Source: Allomuricauda ruestringensis DSM 13258 (GTDB lineage Bacteria; Bacteroidota; Bacteroidia; Flavobacteriales; Flavobacteriaceae). From it: a DNA stretch of 64,000 bases. The notes below the pieces were generated by a model. The model ran no database searches. It was not told the origin of the DNA and saw nothing but the letters and a program-made list of their open reading frames with translations. The stretch is from the NCBI RefSeq assembly GCF_000224085.1, contig NC_015945.1, forward strand, positions 434,001 to 498,000, written 5' to 3'. The translations under genes and the position numbers were made by a program. Of this stretch, positions 9,171-17,079 are shown piece by piece; within the stretch, counting starts at the first letter, position 1; the number at the start of each line of letters is the position of its first letter.

Positions 9171-10154
9171 TCAATCTTTTTGGGTCTTGGCCTTCTCTTC
9201 TTCCAGTTTCCGAAAATATCTTCTCGTTAAAAAATTGTGTTTTAGGGCTTCCATATTCTCATTGAACTTATCTGTCCCTTCTTCTATGTTGTGCATTGTT
9301 TTCATGAGGAGATTGGCCATGGTCGTATCTTTGGATACCAAATGGAGCATCCCTTCACCTGTGTCCAGACCTTGGATCAATTTGGTCAGGTCGTTTGTCA
9401 TTTGCTTAATTTCGACGCTTGAGTCCTCCAAATTTTCAATGCTGCTTCTGATATTTGCAGCTGCCACGGTATCCGTCAGTATCACCCCGGCAACACTTTC
9501 TTCCATATCAATTTTTCCCACAATGGCCTCAAGTTCCATGAGTGTGGCATTGGCATGATGGCTACTCCGTTCTAGATTTTTTATGATTCGCTGCAAGTCC
9601 TTCACCATCACCGTATCATTTAGCAAGCGGCCCAAAACCCCTTTTCCCTCCATCATGGATTGGGTCACCTTCAAAAGATTGGATGTCAGCAAAGCTGCAT
9701 TTTCGTTCGTAACGTTGAGCGTGCTGAGCATATCTTGGGATGAAATCCTACTGTACGATTGGAGCTCGTCACCGTTCTGCACCAAATCCGCTTTTCCCAC
9801 ACTTGGAACGATGTTCACCAACATGCTGCCCACCAAACCATCCGAACCTATAGTGGCAATGGCATTTTTTCTGATGTGATTGCGCATTTTGTCCTCAATG
9901 GTCATATATACATAAATGGTGGTGTCGTTCATCATTTCCATCCGGTTCACCGTACCAATGTTGATGCCCGAAAACCGCACATTATTGCCATTTTGCAGTC
10001 CGTTCACATTTTTGAAAACAGCACTTAGTGTAAAGTTTTTGACAAACATGTTCTGTCGGTTGCCAATGAGATAGGCAGCGGTGAGCAGCAGTAAAGTTCC
10101 GGCCACTACGAAGATGCCCAACCTTATATTTTCAGAAGAAGTTTTTGAAGCCAT
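9171..10154 (-). CDS. mlaD: MCE/MlaD-family lipid transport protein
   Basis: A 327-residue protein with one N-terminal membrane anchor (about 12-30), one MCE domain (about 35-115, with the FKNVNGLQNGNNVRFSG segment) and a long alpha-helical C-terminal region. MlaD-type rings carry phospholipids between inner and outer membrane together with MlaE (permease) and MlaF (ATPase), which are encoded immediately upstream (1-bp and 4-bp junctions). No MlaA, MlaB or MlaC gene is next to it; this is normal for Bacteroidota. Direction of transport is not known. Confidence 0.88.
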   Translation of the reverse strand: MASKTSSENIRLGIFVVAGTLLLLTAAYLIGNRQNMFVKNFTLSAVFKNVNGLQNGNNVRFSGINIGTVNRMEMMNDTTIYVYMTIEDKMRNHIRKNAIATIGSDGLVGSMLVNIVPSVGKADLVQNGDELQSYSRISSQDMLSTLNVTNENAALLTSNLLKVTQSMMEGKGVLGRLLNDTVMVKDLQRIIKNLERSSHHANATLMELEAIVGKIDMEESVAGVILTDTVAAANIRSSIENLEDSSVEIKQMTNDLTKLIQGLDTGEGMLHLVSKDTTMANLLMKTMHNIEEGTDKFNENMEALKHNFLTRRYFRKLEEEKAKTQKD

Positions 10155-10155
10155 A

Positions 10156-10935
10156 TCACTTTTTAAAAAATGCGTTTACCATAGGGTTCGAAGATGCCAA
10201 CAGTTCCCCGTAGGTGCCTTCGGCATAATTTGTTCCATCCACCAGCAAGATCATCCGTTCCGATACGACCCTGGCACAATCCACATCATGTGTAATGATC
10301 AGGGCCGAAGTGCCATACTTTTTTTGGATGTTCCGCATCAACTCGATGATTTCCTTTGCCGTTATGGGATCCAAGCCGCTTGTTGGTTCATCGTACATGA
10401 TCAATTTTGGTCTTAAAATAATCGCTCGAGCCAGGGCAACCCGTCTTTTCATTCCCCCGGACAGTTCAGCGGGCATCAGATCCAAGGTATGGGCCAAGCC
10501 CACATTCTCCAAGGCTTCCATAACATACGGAAGCGTATCTTGATCTGCACCAAATCTATTCCTGTGCCTTCGCATGGGAAATTCCAGATTTTCACGCACT
10601 GTCATGGAATCATAAAGTGCACTCCCCTGAAAGAGGAACCCAATATGGGAACGAAGCTCATCCAAGGCATGTTGATCAAGGGTGCCGATGTCCTTTCCCA
10701 GTACTTCCACGTAACCTCTATCCGGGGTCAAGAGGCCCACCATGCACTTGATCAGCACGGACTTGCCCGAACCTGATTTTCCCATGACCACTAAGTTTTC
10801 CCCCTTCTTCAAAACCATGTTGAACCCTTTCAGGACATGGTTGTCCCCAAAACTGACATGTAAATCTTCGATCTTGATCACCACATCGTCATCAACCTTG
10901 GTCTTTCCCACAATCCGTTCTTGCTCTAGGTTCAT
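10156..10935 (-). CDS. mlaF: MlaF-type ABC ATPase for lipid transport
   Basis: A 259-residue ATPase. Walker A GKSGSGKS is at 52-59, signature LSGGMKRR at 158-165 and Walker B LIMYDEP at 178-184, followed by TSGLDP; the SGGM(K/R)RR signature is characteristic of MlaF/Ttg2A. The start ATG overlaps the MlaE stop by 4 bp and the gene is followed by mlaD, so the three are translationally coupled. The 20 residues before the ABC domain are an unusual short polar extension. Confidence 0.92.
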   Translation of the reverse strand: MNLEQERIVGKTKVDDDVVIKIEDLHVSFGDNHVLKGFNMVLKKGENLVVMGKSGSGKSVLIKCMVGLLTPDRGYVEVLGKDIGTLDQHALDELRSHIGFLFQGSALYDSMTVRENLEFPMRRHRNRFGADQDTLPYVMEALENVGLAHTLDLMPAELSGGMKRRVALARAIILRPKLIMYDEPTSGLDPITAKEIIELMRNIQKKYGTSALIITHDVDCARVVSERMILLVDGTNYAEGTYGELLASSNPMVNAFFKK

Positions 10936-11723
10936 AGTTCGTAAAATATATCAGAAACAAAAACTGCAATGAAATCGACCACGAACAAGAGAAGGGATGC
11001 CATGACCACGGCCGAATTTGCGGCTATTCCAACCCCTGCGGTTCCCTTATCCGAGTTATATCCCTTGTAACAGCCTGTAAGACCAATGACAAACCCAAAG
11101 AAAAAAGATTTAATGGTCGCCGGCACCAGATCTCCGAAGGAAAGCGCATCAAAAACCGTGTTAAAATACAATCTGAAGGAAACATCCCCTTTCATGTTCT
11201 CTACGAGCGATGAGCCATAAAGGGCTACCAAATCCCCAAAAATAACCAACAAAGGAAGCATGAGAGTAGCAGCCCAAATGCGGGTCACCACCAAATACTT
11301 GAAGGGATTGGTACCGGACACTTCCATGGCATCTATCTGCTCCGTAACGCGCATGGAACCAAGCTCTGCACCAAAACCGGAAGCTATACGGCCCGAACAG
11401 ATCAGGGCCGTGATCACAGGACCAATTTCACGGACTATGGAAATCCCCACCATGTTGGGCATCCAGGAAACGGCCCCAAATTCTATGAGTGTTGGCCTGG
11501 ATTGCAGGGTCAGTACCAAACCAATGATGAAACCTGTGGCCATCACCAAGAGCAGGGATCTGTTCCCCACTTGGTAACATTGCCTCAACAATTCCTTGAA
11601 TTCGAAAGGAGGGTTCAGGGCCTGTTTAAAAAAACGGCCTGCAAAATGGGAAAGGTTGCCCACCTCTTTAAAAAAAAGTTTGGTCCTTTCCATAATTTTC
11701 ATGGGAATTGCCATGTCTTCCAT
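10932..11723 (-). CDS. mlaE: MlaE-type ABC permease for lipid transport
   Basis: A permease of about 260 residues with five to six hydrophobic segments and the MlaE hallmarks GFIIGLVLTLQSRPTL and the EIGPVITALICSGRIASGF helix-loop, then MRVTEQIDAMEV. Start choice is uncertain. The open frame begins with TTG at 11729 and ATG codons follow at 11723, 11714 and 11702. A -7 element at 11727-11734 predicts transcription from about 11720, which favours 11714 or 11702. It is the first gene of the mlaEFD operon and is preceded by a CRP-type site, so lipid homeostasis appears to belong to the stress response. Confidence 0.9.
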   Translation of the reverse strand: MEDMAIPMKIMERTKLFFKEVGNLSHFAGRFFKQALNPPFEFKELLRQCYQVGNRSLLLVMATGFIIGLVLTLQSRPTLIEFGAVSWMPNMVGISIVREIGPVITALICSGRIASGFGAELGSMRVTEQIDAMEVSGTNPFKYLVVTRIWAATLMLPLLVIFGDLVALYGSSLVENMKGDVSFRLYFNTVFDALSFGDLVPATIKSFFFGFVIGLTGCYKGYNSDKGTAGVGIAANSAVVMASLLLFVVDFIAVFVSDIFYEL

Positions 11724-11726
11724 ACT

Positions 11727-11769
11727 CAAAAATAGGTTGGCAAAATGGGTGCTGAAATGACGGTTATCA
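11727..11769 (-). promoter_or_regulatory. CRP-type site and promoter for mlaEFD
   Basis: The palindrome TGACGGTTATCA (11758-11769) is followed on the minus strand by TATTTTTG (11734 to 11727), a perfect TAnnTTTG, with centres 33 bp apart. The -7 box overlaps the upstream TTG that an ORF caller would use, so that start is unlikely. Confidence 0.65.
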
Positions 11770-11893
11770 TAAAAACCGTTATCATGTTAAAGGTCAATTG
11801 GCTTTCAGCCGCATTGGCCCTTCAATCCATCAGCAAACACAACTTCCCAAATCTATCCGCGCATGGAACCTTTATCCTGACAAGTCGTTATTT

Positions 11894-12280
11894 TCACAAG
11901 TATTGAGACAAGAATCGAAAGAATTCCTTTTTCAGATTTGCATAGATCTGTCGCTGTTCTTCCATTTTTTTTCTAAACTCCGAATGGTTTTTGACCAAAA
12001 CGGTATCCAGTGCAGGCCTGCCTGTCCTTTCTTGCGCTGCTATATTCGCTTCATGTACCTGTATCTCCCCTTGAAGCTTTTCGATGACGCCTTTGTGGAG
12101 CATAAACTCGTTTTGGAAGTGTTCCAATTTTTGGAGCACCTCCTTTTTGGTCCATCGGTTTACCAATTCATCCAAACGAAGGTTGAACGATTTTAACTCA
12201 TCTTTCCAAAAAGCAAGTTCGGAATCCCACTGTTTGTGTTCAAAATGCAGGTCACTGTTATCTATGATTACTTTGTCCAT
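11894..12280 (-). CDS. Hypothetical coiled-coil protein
   Basis: A 128-residue, soluble, highly charged protein without signal peptide or membrane segment. It is predicted to be almost entirely helical (WKDELKSFNLRLDELVNRW, then QNEFMLHKGVIEKLQGEI), with heptad-like spacing of L, I and V. I do not recognise a named family. It has its own promoter under a shared divergent CRP-type site at 12339-12350 and is therefore probably expressed with the stress island. A structural or scaffold role is only a guess. Confidence 0.75.
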   Translation of the reverse strand: MDKVIIDNSDLHFEHKQWDSELAFWKDELKSFNLRLDELVNRWTKKEVLQKLEHFQNEFMLHKGVIEKLQGEIQVHEANIAAQERTGRPALDTVLVKNHSEFRKKMEEQRQIYANLKKEFFRFLSQYL

Positions 12281-12307
12281 GATTGTTAACCACTTAATGT
12301 TCTATCC

Positions 12308-12380
12308 CAAAACTATCCTATTCCATGCTTTCATGGAATGATCTGGATCATTTTCCGGGGCTCTCCTTTACATTACTTTG
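12308..12380. promoter_or_regulatory. Divergent promoter with one central CRP-type site
   Basis: The palindrome TGATCTGGATCA (12339-12350) lies between two divergent genes. On the minus side TAGTTTTG (12315 to 12308) is a perfect -7 box 33 bp from centre. On the plus side TTACTTTG (12373-12380) matches 5 of 6 bases 32 bp from centre. One site can thus serve both directions. Confidence 0.65.
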
Positions 12381-12399
12381 TCTTACTAAATGGAATACC

Positions 12400-12780
12400 A
12401 TGAAGAGAATTTGTTCATACACAGCAATGGTCTTATTGTTTATGTCAATGCAGGGCTGTGGCCCGGTGTTGGTTTCGCATAATTTGGCAGACCCTCCCCC
12501 ACCTTGGTTTTACCCGAATAGGGTGGAGACGGTGAGATATGTTTATTTCCCGGAACTGAGCATTTATTACGATTTATCTGCCAGAACCTACATTTACTTG
12601 GATGGTGGGGTATGGTTAAGGAGAAAAGTATTGCCGCCCCGGTACCGTACACAAGACTTGAACCGATCTAGGTATGAACGCATTAGAAATTACTATGAGG
12701 ACGACATTAGGCGGTATCACAATCAGAACAATGCGGATAGGGGACGAAGCAATAAAAGCGTTGGGAGAAGAAACAAATGA
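12400..12780 (+). CDS. Small exported lipoprotein, unknown function
   Basis: A 126-residue product from the ATG at 12400; the in-frame ATG at 12325 lies inside the regulatory region and is not used. A lipoprotein signal ends at the cysteine in MSMQGCGPVL (about residue 20). The mature part is rich in Y, R and P, has a YVYFPELSIYYDLSARTYIY beta-type segment followed by LDGGVW, and ends in a basic, disordered tail (RYERIRNYYEDDIRRY). I do not recognise the family with certainty; similar small lipoproteins with YDL.S..Y.Y motifs are common in flavobacteria. Location: periplasm or outer membrane. Confidence 0.78.
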   Translation: MKRICSYTAMVLLFMSMQGCGPVLVSHNLADPPPPWFYPNRVETVRYVYFPELSIYYDLSARTYIYLDGGVWLRRKVLPPRYRTQDLNRSRYERIRNYYEDDIRRYHNQNNADRGRSNKSVGRRNK

Positions 12781-12839
12781 ATCACTATAGATTTGAAATC
12801 CATAGTTTTAAAAAAAAGAAAGAATAAAATTCTTTGTTA

Positions 12840-12915
12840 TCTGGTATCTAGTCCTCCCTTAATCCCTCCAAAGAAGGGAAACCTCTCCCCTTGGGGAGAC
12901 TGGAAAGGGAACCAT
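12840..12915. repeat. Intergenic hairpin-rich segment
   Basis: In the 208-bp gap between two convergent genes, CTCCCCTTGGGGAG (about 12887-12900) is a perfect 14-base inverted repeat, preceded by a second weak arm pair (CCCTCC...AGAAGGG). It may act as a bidirectional terminator or be a dispersed extragenic repeat; the window holds no second copy that I could find. Confidence 0.35.
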
Positions 12916-12988
12916 CCATAAAATTTATAGAAAACTAAACTAACCACAATAAAACCTTTAACTAGATAATAAATCACATACAGCTTCT

Positions 12989-14704
12989 TCAACAATTGGA
13001 ACTCTTGTTCAACCTACAGGCTTGCAAAACTTGGTCCGCTTTGCTGCCATCCCTGTAGATGGTGATTCCTTTCAACCCATATTCCCAAGCGGTCCAGTAT
13101 ATCTCCGAAACAGTTTCCACTGGGGTTTCTTTGGACAGGTTTATGGTCTTTGATACGGCATTGTCGGTAAATTTCTGGAAAGCTCGTTGGTGGCGCAAAT
13201 GGTACTCCCATGGAATCTCCAAACTAGTCTCGAACAACTTTTTGATCTCTTTTGGAACTATTTTCGAGTGCTGGACACTCCCCGTTTCAAGCACCTCTGC
13301 TTTCAACTTTTCCGTCCATAGCCCAAGTGCCTTCATACTTTCCACAAAAGCGGGATTGATTTCTGTTTGGATTTTATTCCCCATAATCCCAACCCGAAGA
13401 TATGCAATGGCATACAAGGGCTCTATGGAATAAGAAGTGTCCGCAATGATGGAGATGCTTCCCGTAGGGGCAATGCTGTTGCAGGTTGCATTTCTCATGG
13501 GTCTGTTTGGATGGAAAATGCTATTCGTCCATGAGGGAAAGACGCCTCGTTCCCCTGCAAGTGATTCGGATACATCATAACTTTTTGATTGTATGAAATG
13601 CATGATTTTTTCTCCCAGTTCGATAGCTTCCTCAGAGGCATAGGGAATTTCCAATCGGGCAAGCATTTCCGCCCAGCCCATCACTCCCAGTCCCACCTTA
13701 CGGGTATTCGTGGTCTGGGTCTCAATCTGAGGCAGTAAATAGTGGTTTACTGAAATTACGTTGTCCAGAAACCTGATGGAAGCTTCGATGGTTTTTTCCA
13801 ATATCTCCCAATCAACCCTCTTTTCATCTTTTTCGGACTTTAGCATTTTGGAGAGGTTAAGGGAACCCAGATTACAGCTTTCATACTCAAGAAGGGGCAC
13901 TTCCCCACAGGGATTTGTACTTTGGATAATACCTTGGTCGGGAATTGGGTTGTGTTTATTGATCGTATCCAAAAAAATGAGCCCGGGATCCCCAGTTTTC
14001 CATGCTTGGGAAACAATCAGTCCCCATAAGGATTTCGCCCTGATGGCTTTTGTTACTTCTCCCGTTCTTGGGTTGATCAGGTTCCAATCCGTATCCTCTT
14101 TTACCGCTTTCATAAAATCATTGGTGATGCCCACGGAAAGATTAAAGTTTTGGAGCTTGTTTCCTTCGGATTTCGCCAAAATGAATGCTTCAATATCCGG
14201 ATGGTCCACATTTAGAATCCCCATATTGGCTCCTCTCCTTTTTCCGCCTTGTTTCACATGTTCTGTAGCCGTGTTGTATATTTTGATAAAGGCAATTGGG
14301 CCCGACGAAGTCCCTCCGGAAGATACAATTCTGTCCCCGTGGGGCCTAAGCTTTGAAAAATTATACCCTGTACCCCCTCCATTTTGATGGATCAGGGCAG
14401 TGCTTTTCAGTGTGCTAAAAATACTGTCCAAGCTATCTTCTACCGGAAGCACAAAGCATGCACTCAACTGTCCTTTGGGCAGTCCCGCATTCATTAAAGT
14501 CGGTGAATTGGGCAAAAAGTGGAAATTGGCCATTAGGGTATAAAATGTTTGCTCCCACCCACCTTTATTCTTTTTCTCTGCACTTGCAACATGTTTGGCC
14601 ACTCTCTTAAAAAGCTCATGGGGTGTTTCAATAATCTTTCCCGAAGGGTTCCTGAGCAAGTATCTTGCCTGGAGCAACTGCTGTGCATTGGATGTACGTT
14701 TCAT
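12989..14704 (-). CDS. nrdJ: Adenosylcobalamin-dependent (class II) ribonucleotide reductase
   Basis: A 571-residue NrdJ/NrdZ-type enzyme from the ATG at 14704 (the longer frame begins at a TTG). It reduces ribonucleotides to deoxyribonucleotides with a B12-derived radical and needs no oxygen. The thiyl-radical cysteine is C266 in NPCGE and the redox pair is C83 (LSACFV) and C277 (ESCNLGS); the 11-residue spacing C266-C277 matches other class II enzymes. Two C-terminal cysteines (ACRLNKSSNC) serve thioredoxin-type re-reduction. It is short for the class because no long C-terminal extension is present. It follows the Usp gene by 49 bp and shares its promoter, supplying dNTPs when oxygen-dependent RNR fails. 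Confidence 0.92.
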   Translation of the reverse strand: MKRTSNAQQLLQARYLLRNPSGKIIETPHELFKRVAKHVASAEKKNKGGWEQTFYTLMANFHFLPNSPTLMNAGLPKGQLSACFVLPVEDSLDSIFSTLKSTALIHQNGGGTGYNFSKLRPHGDRIVSSGGTSSGPIAFIKIYNTATEHVKQGGKRRGANMGILNVDHPDIEAFILAKSEGNKLQNFNLSVGITNDFMKAVKEDTDWNLINPRTGEVTKAIRAKSLWGLIVSQAWKTGDPGLIFLDTINKHNPIPDQGIIQSTNPCGEVPLLEYESCNLGSLNLSKMLKSEKDEKRVDWEILEKTIEASIRFLDNVISVNHYLLPQIETQTTNTRKVGLGVMGWAEMLARLEIPYASEEAIELGEKIMHFIQSKSYDVSESLAGERGVFPSWTNSIFHPNRPMRNATCNSIAPTGSISIIADTSYSIEPLYAIAYLRVGIMGNKIQTEINPAFVESMKALGLWTEKLKAEVLETGSVQHSKIVPKEIKKLFETSLEIPWEYHLRHQRAFQKFTDNAVSKTINLSKETPVETVSEIYWTAWEYGLKGITIYRDGSKADQVLQACRLNKSSNC

Positions 14705-14753
14705 GGTATGTTGAAATAATCGCCTCAACTATGGTGGAAACCATGCCTTGGGA

Positions 14754-15602
14754 TTACTTCCCTTCGAGATGGGGCAAGACCATAAAAGGGATATTGAGAT
14801 GCATGCCTATTTTTCTGATAATCGGCCGGATGAACAGGCTTTCCAAAAAAGTATGCTTGTTCATGATCATGGTCAAAAGGTTTATTTTATTCTTTTTTTG
14901 AAAGTCATTGATACCCTCTATAACCCCATTGATAGGAGTCTCATGAAATATATAAGTATGGGGTTCCAAAAGCTGTTCGAGTTTTTTCTTGTTCTTCATC
15001 TGGAATTCTGTCATACTATTACCGGTTGAAATATGCAGGATGTTGATGTTTCCCTTATTTTCACTTGCCAAATAAAGAAATTCCTCAATTATTTTTTTAT
15101 CATAATCAACCTCAAAATCCACAGGAAATAGGATTTGTTTAGGGCTTTCGTATTTAAATTCCCCAGGGACTGCTATAAGTGGACATTTTGTTTTTTTAAT
15201 AGTATGGACGGTATTACTGCCAAACAGCAATTCCTTGGCTCCCGTGACTCCCTTTGTTCCCATCACAATCAAGTTTATTCCTTCTTTTTTTACCACTTCC
15301 CCTATTTCATCCACGAGTTGATTGAAGGCTCCTTGCAATACAAATTTGTGCTTGGGGTTTGCATGGTCAGTTTCCAGTTCTTCCTTCAAAGCATTTAGTT
15401 GATCCATTGTTTCCTTTTGGTAAAAGGCTATCGGGTTTGTTTCGTGGAAATCCATCGTCCAATTTTCAATGCTGTACACGGGAATGCCATAAGCGTGCAA
15501 TAAATAAAAGGTACATGGTGTATCCTTATATAGCTTTAAAGCATAGATAATGGCGTTTTTTGCATTTTGGGAAAAATCAGTTGGAAGCAATACCTTTTTC
15601 AT
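14754..15602 (-). CDS. Universal stress protein with two Usp domains
   Basis: A 282-residue tandem Usp. The N-terminal domain starts MKKVLLPTDFSQNAK and includes the ATP-loop segment GTKGVTGAKELLFGSNT; the C-terminal domain is diverged, with ILFPVDFEVDYDKKI. It lies first in an operon with nrdJ and is preceded by a strong CRP-type site. It is a paralogue of the 902-1753 protein but not a recent duplicate. Confidence 0.93.
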   Translation of the reverse strand: MKKVLLPTDFSQNAKNAIIYALKLYKDTPCTFYLLHAYGIPVYSIENWTMDFHETNPIAFYQKETMDQLNALKEELETDHANPKHKFVLQGAFNQLVDEIGEVVKKEGINLIVMGTKGVTGAKELLFGSNTVHTIKKTKCPLIAVPGEFKYESPKQILFPVDFEVDYDKKIIEEFLYLASENKGNINILHISTGNSMTEFQMKNKKKLEQLLEPHTYIFHETPINGVIEGINDFQKKNKINLLTMIMNKHTFLESLFIRPIIRKIGMHLNIPFMVLPHLEGK

Positions 15603-15627
15603 ATTACATCTATTTGGAAATGTCCAC

Positions 15628-15670
15628 CAAAATTAGAATTTAAGAAGTGACCAAACCATGACTTAGGTCA
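15628..15670 (-). promoter_or_regulatory. CRP-type site and promoter for the Usp-nrdJ operon
   Basis: The palindrome TGACTTAGGTCA (15659-15670, flanked to ATGAC/GTCAT) is followed on the minus strand by TAATTTTG (15635 to 15628), a perfect -7 box, with centres 33 bp apart. The leader to the ATG at 15602 is about 20 nt. Confidence 0.7.
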
Positions 15671-15759
15671 TTTCCAAAACCTTACCGCCCTTTATCTGTT
15701 TTTCCTTTGCTTAGAGTAAGGCCTGGTTTATGTTTTTAAGAGATAATGTTCCTATTACA

Positions 15760-15972
15760 TCATGGCTTAGATTTGGTTTGTAGACCTCTTTTATTTATTT
15801 CCAATTTCAATTTCTCTGGAATGTCCCTACACTCACAATTCTTTTGGTGTTCCAAATGCCACTCTATCCGTTCATATATAGTAGGGTTTTTGGGCATTTT
15901 GTTTGCAATGTGCCAATTCTTGTTGAGTTTCATTATACTTGATTTTAATGATTGATTCCAGCTCCCCCACAT
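15760..15972 (-). CDS. Small hypothetical protein
   Basis: Up to 70 residues, with alternative ATG starts at 15933 and 15897. The conserved-looking core is PTIYERIEWHLEHQKNCECR, a helix followed by a C-x-C pair, then a short lysine-rich end. It is soluble, with no signal peptide. It follows the membrane-anchored gene at 15999 by 26 bp and is probably the last gene of that operon. I do not recognise the family. The H..H..C.C residues could bind a metal but this is speculation. Confidence 0.55.
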   Translation of the reverse strand: MWGSWNQSLKSSIMKLNKNWHIANKMPKNPTIYERIEWHLEHQKNCECRDIPEKLKLEINKRGLQTKSKP

Positions 15973-15998
15973 AGAAAAGGGTAAGGTGGTCGGCGATG

Positions 15999-16544
15999 TT
16001 AAAATTCACGAAGGTAGGCGTGACTATTTTCATGAGACAATAAGATGTCTAGTTTCAATATAGTCCAATCCGTATACAGGATTATATTTTTTATGATGGA
16101 TTCGCCTGCCAGACCATCTACCCCTTCAATAGTATTGTTTCCTTCTCCTGAGGTAGTGAGCACAATGATCTTTTCAAGATGGTTCTTATTGGCGTTAACG
16201 AATGCTTCAACCGCTTCGGGTGGTTTTCCATATTCCCAGGTATGTAATAGCCACACTGCATTAAAATCCGAGTGGTCTATTTCGGGAAGATCGGAAACGT
16301 CTATTATCTTAATGAATACCGAATCATTTTCGTAATGGCGAACAACATTCCGAACCAGGGAATCCTTGAAAATACTACTCTGTGTCGCAATGAGCAGTTT
16401 CTTATCAAAAGTTTGCGAATACATTGCGTATGGCTCCACAGCTTCCATCGAATACATGTTCTTGTACCAAACTGCCAGTAAAAAGAAAAGGACCAAGGCG
16501 CCGATCAATATCCAAACCACTATTTTGTACCATTTCACTTTCAT
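15999..16544 (-). CDS. Membrane-anchored flavodoxin-like protein
   Basis: A 181-residue protein with one N-terminal transmembrane helix (about 7-27: VVWILIGALVLFFLLAVWY). Its soluble domain has alternating beta/alpha pattern and a flavodoxin-like TSGEGNNTIEGVDG loop. The segment DFNAVWLLHTWEYGKPPEAV resembles the second strand/loop of flavodoxin folds. FMN binding is plausible but the phosphate loop of true flavodoxins (T/S-x-T-G-x-T near the N terminus) is replaced by ATQSSIFKDS. The start overlaps the preceding gene by 4 bp (ATGA). Function unknown; an inner-membrane redox or sensory role fits the island. Confidence 0.72.
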   Translation of the reverse strand: MKVKWYKIVVWILIGALVLFFLLAVWYKNMYSMEAVEPYAMYSQTFDKKLLIATQSSIFKDSLVRNVVRHYENDSVFIKIIDVSDLPEIDHSDFNAVWLLHTWEYGKPPEAVEAFVNANKNHLEKIIVLTTSGEGNNTIEGVDGLAGESIIKNIILYTDWTILKLDILLSHENSHAYLREF

Positions 16545-16792
16545 GTTTTCCTTTTTTGATGTTCTTTTTGTACCGGATGGATACCATAATTATGGGTTTT
16601 TACATGATGCTCCAACAGTTCATGCAAACTTTGTAGATAGTCCTCCAAGGCATCTTTGTCAACATTGGGATGGGTCAACACAGGAAGGGTAATGGGATCT
16701 TCGTCCAAAAAGTGGTACAGTTCAGGATATTGCGATTCCATGGTATGGGTCAACACGGTAATCTTGTTCAATATGGAATTCAACTCTCTCAT
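16541..16792 (-). CDS. Small hypothetical protein
   Basis: An 83-residue soluble protein from the ATG at 16792; the frame extends four codons to a TTG. It is helical and acidic, with the recognisable pieces MRELNSILNKITVLTHTMES and YPELYHFLDEDPITLP, and a basic tail. It is translationally coupled to the membrane flavodoxin-like gene (4-bp overlap) and is the first gene of the three-gene unit behind the CRP-type site at 16890-16901. Family not recognised; I suspect it is widespread in flavobacterial stress clusters. Confidence 0.68.
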   Translation of the reverse strand: MRELNSILNKITVLTHTMESQYPELYHFLDEDPITLPVLTHPNVDKDALEDYLQSLHELLEHHVKTHNYGIHPVQKEHQKRKT

Positions 16793-16858
16793 AGTTTTGG
16801 GCAACTTTTAACTACAATGCACGTACACTTTGTTAGCTTTTTCAGGATGATGATTCAA

Positions 16859-16901
16859 TAAAAATAATGGCTGGGATGCACTTTGAAAATGATCTTCATC
16901 A
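16859..16901 (-). promoter_or_regulatory. CRP-type site and promoter for the 16792-15760 operon
   Basis: The palindrome TGATCTTCATCA (16890-16901) is followed on the minus strand by TATTTTTA (16866 to 16859), 5 of 6 -7 bases, with centres 33 bp apart. Confidence 0.6.
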
Positions 16902-16922
16902 CCCCAGAATAACTACCGTGAG

Positions 16923-16965
16923 TGATCAATGTCATTGATGTGAGCAGGTCTTTGCTCTAACTTTC
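16923..16965 (+). promoter_or_regulatory. CRP-type site and promoter for the hydrolase-phosphoribosyltransferase operon
   Basis: The palindrome TGATCAATGTCA (16923-16934) is followed by TAACTTTC (16958-16965), 5 of 6 -7 bases, with centres 33 bp apart. It is one of two back-to-back sites in this 287-bp divergent gap, each aligned with its own direction. Confidence 0.6.
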
Positions 16966-17079
16966 TATTCAAATTGGGCACGACACAGTATAAGACATTT
17001 TTTGCACCCCATTTTTGGGTGTGATGCTTAAAATTCCAATGCTGTAAGAAACTATGAATTTCAAGCAAAGAGAAAAAAC

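Noticed and set aside
11740..11795. Second inverted or direct repeat (CGGTTATCATAAAAACCGTTATCATG) as a separate operator
   Set aside because: It partly overlaps the mlaEFD palindrome; only the first copy has the right spacing to a -7 box.
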